In this document: positions 25,170-32,722 of the stretch, in pieces
How the letters are laid out: each line of letters opens with the position of its first letter
How positions within the stretch are numbered: the stretch's first letter is position 1
Assembly: GCA_014385265.1 (NCBI GenBank)
Contig: JACRTJ010000025.1
Coordinates: 124,001 to 188,000 of the forward strand
DNA: 64,000 bases
Origin: Enterocloster hominis (ex Liu et al. 2021)
GTDB lineage: Bacteria > Bacillota > Clostridia > Lachnospirales > Lachnospiraceae
Direction of reading: 5' to 3'
Made by a program: the position numbers and the translations under genes
Notes under the pieces: generated by a model
The model's database searches: none
What the model was told of the DNA's origin: nothing
What the model saw: only the letters and a program-made list of their open reading frames with translations

Positions 25170-26123
25170 ATGAGCGGAAATAATCAAGAAAAAATGCCGG
25201 TGTTTCTGATCAACGGCTTTCTGGAGGCTGGAAAGACCCAGTTTATCTCCTTTACACTGCAGCAGGAGTATTTCCAGGCTGACGGAGTTACGGTCCTGAT
25301 CCTCTGCGAGGAGGGGGACACAGAATATGATCAGGAGCTGTTAAAGAAAACGCGGACAAAGGTGATCACCGTGGACAGCGCAGACGAGCTGGATGAGGAC
25401 TTTTTCGGCCGTCTGGAAGCACTCTACGATCCGGACCGGGTGCTCATCGAATGGAACGGGATCTGGCCCCAGGATCAGCTGAAACTTCCGGCAGACTGGG
25501 AGCTGTTCCAGCAGATCACCATCATCGACGGCTCCACCTTTGAGCTTTATTTAAATAACATGAAGCCGCTGCTGGGACTTATGGTGAGGAATTCCGAGCT
25601 GATCATCATGAACCGCTGCGACGATCTGACCGATGACAGCCTGACCCGCTACCGCAGGGGGTTAAAGGCCTTAAATCCACAGGCCGACCTGATCCTGGAG
25701 GATGCGGAAGGGGAGATCGAGCAGGAGCTTCTGGAGGAGGATCTGCCCTATGATATGAAGGCAGATGTGATCCAGATCGACCCGGGGGCCTACGGCATCT
25801 GGTATATCGACGCCCTGGACAAGGAGGACCGGTACAAGGGGAAGGTAGTGGAATTTACGGCTATGGTCTTAAAGTCTCCGGAATTCCCGAAGAATTACTT
25901 TGTTCCGGGCCGTATGGCCATGACCTGCTGCGAGGCGGATATGACCTTCCTGGGCTTTGTATGCAAGGCAAGAGAGGCCAGGACCCTGGAGACCGGAATG
26001 TGGGTAAAGGTCCGGGCCAGGATCGAATATGAGTTCTGGCAGGACTACGACGGAACCGGTCCGGTGCTTTACGCGGAAAGCGTGGAGCCGGCAGAGGAGA
26101 TCAAGGAGATCGTCCAGTTTTAG
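25170..26123 (+). CDS. COG0523-like GTPase fused to a DUF1980 (YcgQ/TIGR03943)-like domain
   Basis: The protein has 317 residues. The N-terminal about 190 residues resemble a CobW-type P-loop GTPase (INGFLEAGKTQF) but lack the CxCC metal site; NRCDD takes the place of the base-recognition motif. The C-terminal about 120 residues resemble the end of DUF1980 proteins: KGKVVEFTAMVLKSPEF, then RMAMTCCEADMTFLGF, with a CC-x-AD motif. DUF1980 partners of UPF0718 permeases often neighbour COG0523 genes, so this fusion links the two. It is probably co-transcribed with the preceding gene (21-base gap). The metal role is inferred. Confidence 0.75.
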   Translation: MSGNNQEKMPVFLINGFLEAGKTQFISFTLQQEYFQADGVTVLILCEEGDTEYDQELLKKTRTKVITVDSADELDEDFFGRLEALYDPDRVLIEWNGIWPQDQLKLPADWELFQQITIIDGSTFELYLNNMKPLLGLMVRNSELIIMNRCDDLTDDSLTRYRRGLKALNPQADLILEDAEGEIEQELLEEDLPYDMKADVIQIDPGAYGIWYIDALDKEDRYKGKVVEFTAMVLKSPEFPKNYFVPGRMAMTCCEADMTFLGFVCKAREARTLETGMWVKVRARIEYEFWQDYDGTGPVLYAESVEPAEEIKEIVQF

Positions 26124-26134
26124 GGCAATAAAGT

Positions 26135-26192
26135 AAAAATAAGCTGCTGCGAAAGGAAAGCATCCATTTCCTTTTTGCAGCAGCTTATTTTT
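26135..26192. terminator. Strong bidirectional terminator after the metal operon
   Basis: AAAAATAAGCTGCTGC (from 26135) pairs with GCAGCAGCTTATTTTT (to 26192), with a further AAA-GGAAA/TTTCC-TTT inner stem. A and T runs on both sides serve both converging operons. Confidence 0.92.
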
Positions 26193-26249
26193 ATGCTCTG
26201 GGAAAGAATTATGCCGCCGGCAGGAAGCCCGCAGGCAATATTTCCTACC

Positions 26250-27716
26250 CTACATGGGCGGCACCGGCACCGGGCGCTCCCGGTCAAAAACGGTGGTAAC
26301 GTCGAACAGGTCGCTTAAATGATCCTTGGAAGGATTTGTTTCCGGAAGGTCGTAGTACATGCGGTAGCCGTCCAGGTTCCGCCGCCCCTGGCGCAAATAA
26401 TCAGACCCCAGCTGTACCCAGGCGGGGCTGGAATCCACATTGCAGAAATAGCGGAAGCCCTTGTCGTACAGATAGGCAAATTTTTCGTTTTCCCGGGTAT
26501 AGGCCCGCCAGTCGCCCACGTCTGCGCCGAAGGGGTAGAGGATGATATCGGTGGGGCCGATGAGAGATTCCACCCGCTCCTCCCATTTATCGGTGTCTGT
26601 TTTTACAGAAGCCAGATCCCGGGAGCCCAGGTTGATATGGCCCCAGCTGTGGGAGGCCAGCTCCCAGCCGCCGTCCCGGAGGCACTGGGCCACCTGTCGG
26701 ACAGATTCCAGGTCCTCCTCATAATTAGGGTTGGAGTCCTTATATTCCGGATCGGTGCGATAGCCTAAAACACCCTGGTAGCCGGTGAAGGCCAGGACTG
26801 CCCTGGCTCCTTTATAGGAAAAGTCCGGGTGCTCTGCAATGAAATCCTCCAGCAGAGGTACCAGGTCGAAGGAGCCGGTGACCACGGTCCCGTCGTCCAG
26901 TTCCATTTCACAGGTGGGCTTTCCATCGTCCCCGATGACGATCCGGGTGGCAAAGCCGTCGCCCTTCATATAGTCATAATAGCAGACATCGTCCTGGGAC
27001 ATGACGAAGGGCTTCTTTCCCGGCGGCAGCATGATATCGCCGGCCACAAATTTTGGGTTTCCGTTTTCATCTGTGGTCTCATAGGCGATATCCCGCATCC
27101 GTACCAGCACATAGCCCCGTTCATACATCTGATCCAGGATCTTTAAAAATTCGCTTTTGGTGGTCATCACCTGGTTATAGCCCTTTTCATCTGAATCGCC
27201 GTCAAAGGCTTTTTTATTATCCATGATCAGGGAGTGGAAGAACACATGGGTGATGGAGGCCGTATCAGCCCGGACCAGTGTTGTTTTTATCTCTTCATAG
27301 GACGCGATGGCATCCAGGACCGCCTGCTCACCGGAAAATTCTGCACTGTCCTTTAACAGGGCGATGGCTCCGTCATAGTCGTAGGAGGCGGCCAGGCCCG
27401 AGGCTCTGGAAAGGAGTTCGTCCAGGCCGGAGGGTTCTGTTTCCGCAGGACTGGTCCCTGTTTCTCCGTCCTCACCGTTTCCCGGGTCTGCGCCGGGCTC
27501 TGCGGGGCTGGATGCAGACGGGTCGTCGGGAGCAGGATGGGAGCCGGCTCCGGGGAAGCCTTTTGTCTTAAAAAGCCAGATTCCTGCTCCGGCGGCAGCC
27601 AGGATCCCAAGGATCATGAAAAAGATGAGGATACGGACCATGCGCTGGCGTTTTCTCTGCTTCTGGCGTCTGGATATGTATGCACGGCGGCGGGTATAGT
27701 CGTCTTCAAACTGCAT
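26250..27716 (-). CDS. Membrane-anchored polysaccharide deacetylase-like protein
   Basis: The protein has 488 residues. The start at 27716 has GAGGTGATCC, a near-perfect ribosome site. A basic N-terminus (RRQKQRKRQR) and one helix at about residues 26-48 anchor it; an acidic Pro/Ser/Glu linker follows. The catalytic NodB-like domain shows MSQDDV (metal-binding Asp pair), HSWGH (His-x3-His) and LYPFGADVGDW. The order and long insertions resemble extracellular deacetylases acting on peptidoglycan or N-acetylated polysaccharide. Substrate is not known. The second copy of the structured repeat lies upstream and ends in an extended -10 pointing at this gene. Confidence 0.85.
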   Translation of the reverse strand: MQFEDDYTRRRAYISRRQKQRKRQRMVRILIFFMILGILAAAGAGIWLFKTKGFPGAGSHPAPDDPSASSPAEPGADPGNGEDGETGTSPAETEPSGLDELLSRASGLAASYDYDGAIALLKDSAEFSGEQAVLDAIASYEEIKTTLVRADTASITHVFFHSLIMDNKKAFDGDSDEKGYNQVMTTKSEFLKILDQMYERGYVLVRMRDIAYETTDENGNPKFVAGDIMLPPGKKPFVMSQDDVCYYDYMKGDGFATRIVIGDDGKPTCEMELDDGTVVTGSFDLVPLLEDFIAEHPDFSYKGARAVLAFTGYQGVLGYRTDPEYKDSNPNYEEDLESVRQVAQCLRDGGWELASHSWGHINLGSRDLASVKTDTDKWEERVESLIGPTDIILYPFGADVGDWRAYTRENEKFAYLYDKGFRYFCNVDSSPAWVQLGSDYLRQGRRNLDGYRMYYDLPETNPSKDHLSDLFDVTTVFDRERPVPVPPM

Positions 27717-27795
27717 TGGATCACCTCGAATCGTATTTTTAAGCCCTTTTCTGCCGGGCGGGCTTTTTATCCCTTCGTGGGTCTGCTTCACAGTC

Positions 27796-27916
27796 ATTAT
27801 ACCATGTCCTCCGGACATGGCCCCCCTCCGGGGAATTTAAGCGCCTGGATTTCTGCGGTGAACGCAGAAACCAGATGCGCGATGTTATAATGTCTGCTTC
27901 ACAGACATTATAACAT
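27796..27916 (-). repeat. 121-bp structured multi-hairpin element, copy 2
   Basis: Read on the minus strand it matches copy 1 (18853-18973) throughout. Hairpins are ATGTTATAATGTCTG/CAGACATTATAACAT (27882-27896 and 27902-27916), TTTCTGCG/CGCAGAAA inside GCGC/CTGG arms (27841-27880), CCCC/GGGG (27823-27833) and CCATGTCC/GGACATGG (27802-27820). Several differences from copy 1 are paired changes that keep the stems. It precedes the deacetylase gene in the same relative orientation. The interval 27717-28072 holds nothing else recognisable. Confidence 0.85.
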
Positions 27917-28072
27917 AATTTCCCGGAAGGTGTTATGGGAATCCGTGAAAAAAAGCAACAATCCAGCCTTGTAAAGATCCGGATAGGACTGCTGCGAAAA
28001 ATACATAAAGATCCATGTCCCGGCCATATTTTGTAAGGAGATCATGACGGTTTGAGAGGACATGGTGGAAAC

Positions 28073-29395
28073 GTGAAAAAAACAGGAAAACGGGCGGCCG
28101 CCCTTCTCCTATCCTGGGTGATGGCCCTGGGCGGCGGCTCTATGCCGGTGATGGCAGAAATGGTCCCGGGACGGGAAACGGTCCGGGAAGAAACGGAGGC
28201 AGGGCAGGCAGAGAGCCCGGAAAGCGGCCAGACAGGGCCCCAGGGCCAGGAGACGGTACAGCCGGGAGCTGCCCCGGAGGAGAGCACCGGAGGGCCGCAG
28301 ATCGCTGCGCCGTCAGCCCTTCTTATGGAGGCGTCCACGGGAACGGTGATCTTTGAAAAAAATGCCGACGAGCCCAGAAATCCAGCCAGCGTCACCAAGA
28401 TCATGACACTGATCCTTATATTCGATGCCCTCCAGTCAGGAAAGATCCGTCTGGACGACCAGGTGGTGACCAGCGCCTACGCCAAATCCATGGGAGGCTC
28501 CCAGGTATTCCTGGAGGAGGGGGAGATGCAGACCGTGGAAACACTGATCAAGTGCATCGTCATCGCCTCCGGCAACGATGCCTCCGTGGCCATGGCGGAG
28601 TACATAGGCGGAGACGAGGGGACCTTTGTGCGGATGATGAACGAGCGGGCCGCAGGCCTTGGCATGGAGCACACGAGGTTTGTGGACTGCTGCGGCCTTA
28701 CAGATTCTCCGGATCATGTGACCACGGCCCGGGATATTGCCTTAATGTCCCGGGAACTGATCACAAAATATCCACAGATCATCAATTATTCTACCATATG
28801 GATGGAAAACATCACCCATGTGACGAAGCAGGGAACAAAGGAGTTCGGCCTGTCCAACACCAACCGGCTTTTGAAGATGCCTGTGAATTTCCAGGTGACG
28901 GGCCTTAAGACCGGTTCCACCAGCATTGCCAAATACTGTCTGTCGGCCACAGCGAAAAAAGACGGGGTGGAGCTGATCGCCGCCATCATGGCTGCGCCGG
29001 ATTATAAGGTGCGGTTCCAGGATGCGGTGGCTCTTTTGAATTATGGATATGGAAACTGCCGTCTGTACCGGGATGAGGCGCCGCCGGAGCTGCCAAAGAT
29101 CCAGGTGCTTGGAGGCGTCCGGGACTTTGTAAAGGCCGGGTACAGGGAAGGCTTTTCCTTCCTGGGACTCCACGGGGAGGATTTTTCCGCCATAGAGAAG
29201 GAGCTGCAGCTGGAAGGCCCGGTGGAAGCGCCGGTGGGAGAGGGAGATGTTTTCGGTTATCTGGTCTATACGCTGGATGGCGAGGAGCTGGGCCGGGTGG
29301 CCGTGACAGCAGAGGAGTCTGTGGAAAGGGCCGGATTTCCAGACTGTCTGAAAAAGGTGTGGGGGCTGTTTTTTACCCCCACACCAGCTTGCTGA
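28073..29395 (+). CDS. D-alanyl-D-alanine carboxypeptidase (S11, DacF/PBP5-like)
   Basis: The protein has 440 residues from GTG 28073; TTG at 28052 is an alternative with no clear advantage. A signal peptide (KKTGKRAAALLLSWVMALGG) and a Pro/Glu/Gly-rich linker precede the catalytic domain. All three serine-acylase motifs are present: SVTK, SGN and KTG in LKTGSTS. It trims the terminal D-Ala of peptidoglycan stem peptides outside the membrane. A PBP5_C-like domain and a hydrophobic tail (KKVWGLFF) follow. The gene overlaps the converging DHHW gene by 23 bases. Confidence 0.92.
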   Translation: MKKTGKRAAALLLSWVMALGGGSMPVMAEMVPGRETVREETEAGQAESPESGQTGPQGQETVQPGAAPEESTGGPQIAAPSALLMEASTGTVIFEKNADEPRNPASVTKIMTLILIFDALQSGKIRLDDQVVTSAYAKSMGGSQVFLEEGEMQTVETLIKCIVIASGNDASVAMAEYIGGDEGTFVRMMNERAAGLGMEHTRFVDCCGLTDSPDHVTTARDIALMSRELITKYPQIINYSTIWMENITHVTKQGTKEFGLSNTNRLLKMPVNFQVTGLKTGSTSIAKYCLSATAKKDGVELIAAIMAAPDYKVRFQDAVALLNYGYGNCRLYRDEAPPELPKIQVLGGVRDFVKAGYREGFSFLGLHGEDFSAIEKELQLEGPVEAPVGEGDVFGYLVYTLDGEELGRVAVTAEESVERAGFPDCLKKVWGLFFTPTPAC

Positions 29396-30539
29396 TATTC
29401 CGGTCCTTTAAGAATCCAGGGATCTGGTACAGGACGAGGACATCGGTGATCTCCTGCTCCTGGATCAGGTCCCCGAGCCTTCCATTATAATACCGGAGAT
29501 CGATCATAAGGGTCTCCGGGAAATGGAGAGCTGCAAAGGGGGCGAAGCAGTGGGCGTAGGAGTCCTTGATAATAAGAAGCTTCCCGCCGCTGTCCGCCTG
29601 GGGATTTACGATCCTTGTGAGACCATGGTTCCCGTCCAGGAACACCCGGTATTTATCCCGGGTCTTTAAAGCCTCCATAGAGTAAAGACTGTGGACAGGC
29701 TCCTGGCTTCCATCATAAAATACGCTCCATTCCGGCTCCTGGATGGGCCTGTAAAGCTCGATGGAGTCAGGCTTTACAGGAACGTTGAGCCTGGAGTGGA
29801 TGGTGCCCAGAAAGTCCTCCGAAACGGTTTCCACAGAAAAACCGGAAGGCTCCAGGGACGTGAGGCCGGAAGCAGAAGCCCAGGCCTGGTAGGCCGTATA
29901 GGCCCCGGAGGCAGTCCAGTGATGGTCTGTCCTGTAATAAAGGGGGCGGTCCGGTCCGTCGGCTTCTTCCTGTAAAAGGGCGTCCCTTACGGGCACAAGC
30001 ATGGAAGACAGCCCGGCTTTTTCCAGGAAATCCGTGGCCGCCGCCTGGGAAAAGGGGGAGGCAGAGGCCGGGAGCTTTTCTGTGAGGATCTCAGAGGCCG
30101 TGGGGGCCAGAAGCACCTTCACATGACCGTCTCCCAGAAGCGCCTCCTGGCGGAGGGCAAAGGCCGCCAGGGCGTCCAGGTTTTTCTTTGAGAGCTCCGG
30201 ATCCATGTCCTCGGCATAAAAGGCCTCGATGAGATAGCCGTCCTTTCCAAGAAAGACGCCGTTGATCTCCTTTTTTAACTGGATTTTTTCGGCAGCCGTC
30301 TTAAAGCCGATCCAGGAATCCCGGAAAGGGAACTGGTCGCTTAAATAAATTTCATAATCAGAACCGAATTTTCCGCTCTTTACGGCCTCCCAGGTAAGGG
30401 CCGGCCGTTTTGCCAGGTAGCGGTTTTCCGTTTCAGAAAACGTCCGTCGGGGCATGAAAACGGAAAGGGCCGCGCCCAGTCCCAGAAAGGCGCAGAAAAG
30501 CCCGGTCATCACAGCCGGATAGGAAATATTTTTTTTCAT
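29373..30539 (-). CDS. DHHW-family SGNH-like protein of the acetylation cassette
   Basis: The protein has 388 residues. An N-terminal signal anchor (about residues 8-28) places the rest outside. The family's TDHHWT motif is present, along with the KDSYAHCFAPF block, which resembles AlgX/AlgJ-type catalytic serine regions. Such proteins act with MBOAT acyltransferases to acetylate exported polysaccharide. It lies 18 bases downstream of the MBOAT gene and ends inside the converging carboxypeptidase gene. The polymer it modifies is not known. Confidence 0.87.
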   Translation of the reverse strand: MKKNISYPAVMTGLFCAFLGLGAALSVFMPRRTFSETENRYLAKRPALTWEAVKSGKFGSDYEIYLSDQFPFRDSWIGFKTAAEKIQLKKEINGVFLGKDGYLIEAFYAEDMDPELSKKNLDALAAFALRQEALLGDGHVKVLLAPTASEILTEKLPASASPFSQAAATDFLEKAGLSSMLVPVRDALLQEEADGPDRPLYYRTDHHWTASGAYTAYQAWASASGLTSLEPSGFSVETVSEDFLGTIHSRLNVPVKPDSIELYRPIQEPEWSVFYDGSQEPVHSLYSMEALKTRDKYRVFLDGNHGLTRIVNPQADSGGKLLIIKDSYAHCFAPFAALHFPETLMIDLRYYNGRLGDLIQEQEITDVLVLYQIPGFLKDRNISKLVWG

Positions 30540-30557
30540 GGCTTCTCCCTTTCTGTG

Positions 30558-31952
30558 CTAAAAGCGGAAATATAAAAACGGGTTATAGGTTGCGTTTACC
30601 AGGTAGGCCACGGAGAGGAGCAGTACCAGGCCCAGGAACAGGGGTTCCGGGACACGGTCCTTCCATCTCCCGGCAGCCCTGGCCGGCAGGGGGGTGGAGC
30701 CCAGGGCGCAGGCGGCCAGAAGGACCAGATTTCCGGAAAGAAGGAATATGGTCCGTTCATTACAGAGGGAGAGCCCGGCGGCTCCGGTCATCTGAAGGAG
30801 GTACTGGAACCCTTGTCCCATGTCCTCAAAGGCGAACAGCACCCAGCCAAGGAGCACCAGAAGAAAAGCATAGGCGCACTGGAGCAGGGAGGGGAGCTTT
30901 TTTAAATATTTCATCAGTACAAACTTTTCTAATAAAAGAAGCAGTCCGAAATAAATACCCCATAACAGGAAGTTTACGCTGGCGCCATGCCAGATCCCTG
31001 TTAAAAGCCATACGACCAGGATGTTCCGTACCTGGAGAAGGCCGCCCTTCCGGTTGCCGCCCAGGGGGATGTACACGTATTCCTTAAACCAGGTGCCCAG
31101 GGAAATATGCCATCGCCGCCAGAATTCCGTAATACTTTTTGAAATATACGGATAATTAAAGTTTTCCGGAAAATGAAAGCCCAGCATGTGGCCCATGCCC
31201 ACGGCCATATCGGAATAACCGGAAAAGTCGAAATAGATCTGGAAGGCAAAGGCCAGGATCCCCATCCATACCATAAGGACGCTGCGGTCCGCAGGAAGGA
31301 TGGCCGTGATCTCCGTCCACAGGGCGCCGGCCTGATTGGCCAGCAGGACCTTTTTTCCCAGGCCCACCACGAAACGGCGGATCCCCAGGGAAAAACGCTC
31401 AAGGCTTTCGGTCCGGGTGTTCAGCTCCGCGGCAATGTCCTGGTAGCGGACAATGGGGCCGGCAATGAGCTGGGGGAACATGGACACATAGGCTCCGAAG
31501 CTTATGATATTGTTCTGGACCGGAGCCTCGCCCCGGTATACGTCGATGGTGTAGGACATGGTCTGGAACGTATAAAAGGAGATCCCAATGGGAAGGGCCA
31601 GGCCCAGGAGAGGGATCCCGCTTCCGGTGAGGCTGTTGATGGAACGGATGAAAAAGTCCGTATATTTAAAGATCACCAGAAGGGCCAGATTGATGAACGC
31701 AGAGGAGGCTACCGTCATCCTGGCGGCTTTCCGGTTTCCGCGCTCTAAAAAACTGCCCACCAGCTTTCCATGGAAAAAGTCCACCAGCGTGGAAAAAAGG
31801 AGGAGCGAGATATACACAGGCTCCCCCCATCCATAGAAGATCAGGCTCCCTATAAATAATACTCCGTTTCGCAGCTTCCTGGGAACCAGAAAATAGAGGG
31901 CCAGGAACAGCGGCAGAAAACGGAATAAAAATAAGAGACTGGAAAAGACCAT
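30558..31952 (-). CDS. MBOAT-family O-acyltransferase (AlgI/DltB-like)
   Basis: The protein has 464 residues with about ten or more membrane helices. MBOAT signatures include NFPYI-like NFNYPYISKSITEFWRRW, HISLGTWFKEYVYIPLGG and the conserved His in LTGIWHGASVNFLLWG. It transfers acetyl or a similar group across the membrane to a cell-envelope polymer. It starts 3 bases after the DUF4358 lipoprotein gene and is followed by the DHHW gene, forming the usual three-gene set in Lachnospiraceae. Confidence 0.94.
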   Translation of the reverse strand: MVFSSLLFLFRFLPLFLALYFLVPRKLRNGVLFIGSLIFYGWGEPVYISLLLFSTLVDFFHGKLVGSFLERGNRKAARMTVASSAFINLALLVIFKYTDFFIRSINSLTGSGIPLLGLALPIGISFYTFQTMSYTIDVYRGEAPVQNNIISFGAYVSMFPQLIAGPIVRYQDIAAELNTRTESLERFSLGIRRFVVGLGKKVLLANQAGALWTEITAILPADRSVLMVWMGILAFAFQIYFDFSGYSDMAVGMGHMLGFHFPENFNYPYISKSITEFWRRWHISLGTWFKEYVYIPLGGNRKGGLLQVRNILVVWLLTGIWHGASVNFLLWGIYFGLLLLLEKFVLMKYLKKLPSLLQCAYAFLLVLLGWVLFAFEDMGQGFQYLLQMTGAAGLSLCNERTIFLLSGNLVLLAACALGSTPLPARAAGRWKDRVPEPLFLGLVLLLSVAYLVNATYNPFLYFRF

Positions 31953-31955
31953 GGC

Positions 31956-32537
31956 TTATTTAAAGAAGCCGTCGATCACGTCAATGGCGATCTTGTTATT
32001 TTCCTCTGCGGATTTTAAGGCTGCCTCATCGCCCTGTTCCATGGCCGCGTCATCGGGTCCTCCTAACATCACGAAGAATACGTAATCGCCGTGGCGCACC
32101 ACCTGGGAGGCCTGGATCTTGGAAACGTTCATGGGATACTGCATGGTATCGCCCACCAGACGCTCTCTGTATTCGGTCAGGGCCTTCTCCACATCGTCAC
32201 CCTTTCCCTCCTTTGCCTTCACTCCGATGAAGGTCTCCACGAAGGTGCTGATCATGGGCATCTCGGCTACATAGGATTCGCACAGCTCCGGAGAAAGGCC
32301 GATGACGTCGTTTAACATCTGGTCGTCCATGGGAGTGTTGGGGATGTAGCCCTCTCCATAGGCTTCTTTGATCTTATTTAAAACGTCGTCCAGGGATACG
32401 TTTACCGCGGCCTCGGTCTCCTGGCCGGCAGGCTCCTTGCCGGCAGAAGAGCTGGAGCAGCCTGTAAGGGAAGCAAAGGCCAGGGAAGCGGCCATGATAA
32501 CTGCGGTCAACTGTTTTTTCTGTGTAAATTTTTTCAT
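31956..32537 (-). CDS. DUF4358-type lipoprotein
   Basis: The protein has 193 residues, starting at 32537 with AAGGAGG upstream. The signal peptide ends in LTGC. The mature domain shows a DUF4358-like layout: LDDVLNKIKEAYGEGY, then MDDQMLNDVIGLSPELCESY and a long helix with a C-terminal IAIDVIDGFFK. Members often precede MBOAT and DHHW genes and are thought to serve the same envelope-acetylation machinery; the biochemical role is unknown. It is first in the operon behind the promoter at 32585-32613. Confidence 0.82.
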   Translation of the reverse strand: MKKFTQKKQLTAVIMAASLAFASLTGCSSSSAGKEPAGQETEAAVNVSLDDVLNKIKEAYGEGYIPNTPMDDQMLNDVIGLSPELCESYVAEMPMISTFVETFIGVKAKEGKGDDVEKALTEYRERLVGDTMQYPMNVSKIQASQVVRHGDYVFFVMLGGPDDAAMEQGDEAALKSAEENNKIAIDVIDGFFK

Positions 32538-32584
32538 AAATTCAAAATCCTCCTTCAAATGCCACAATGAGTGGTGATATGGCC

Positions 32585-32613
32585 ATTATAAGGGAGGACA
32601 GAAGAAAAAGCAA
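32585..32613 (-). promoter_or_regulatory. Promoter of the DUF4358-MBOAT-DHHW operon
   Basis: On the minus strand TTGCTT (32613-32608), a 17-base spacer and TATAAT (32590-32585). Confidence 0.7.
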
Positions 32614-32654
32614 TTTACAAATATATGAATAAGGTCTTACGAAATGGGTACAGA

Positions 32655-32683
32655 TTGCATTTTCCAGAGCTATACGGTATGAT
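32655..32683 (+). promoter_or_regulatory. Promoter of the AraC-glycosidase fusion gene
   Basis: TTGCAT (32655-32660), a 17-base spacer and TATGAT (32678-32683). The start codon is about 40 bases further on. Confidence 0.7.
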
Positions 32684-32722
32684 TGACGAAAATGGCAAAG
32701 AACGCCAAAGGAGGAGAAGGCC

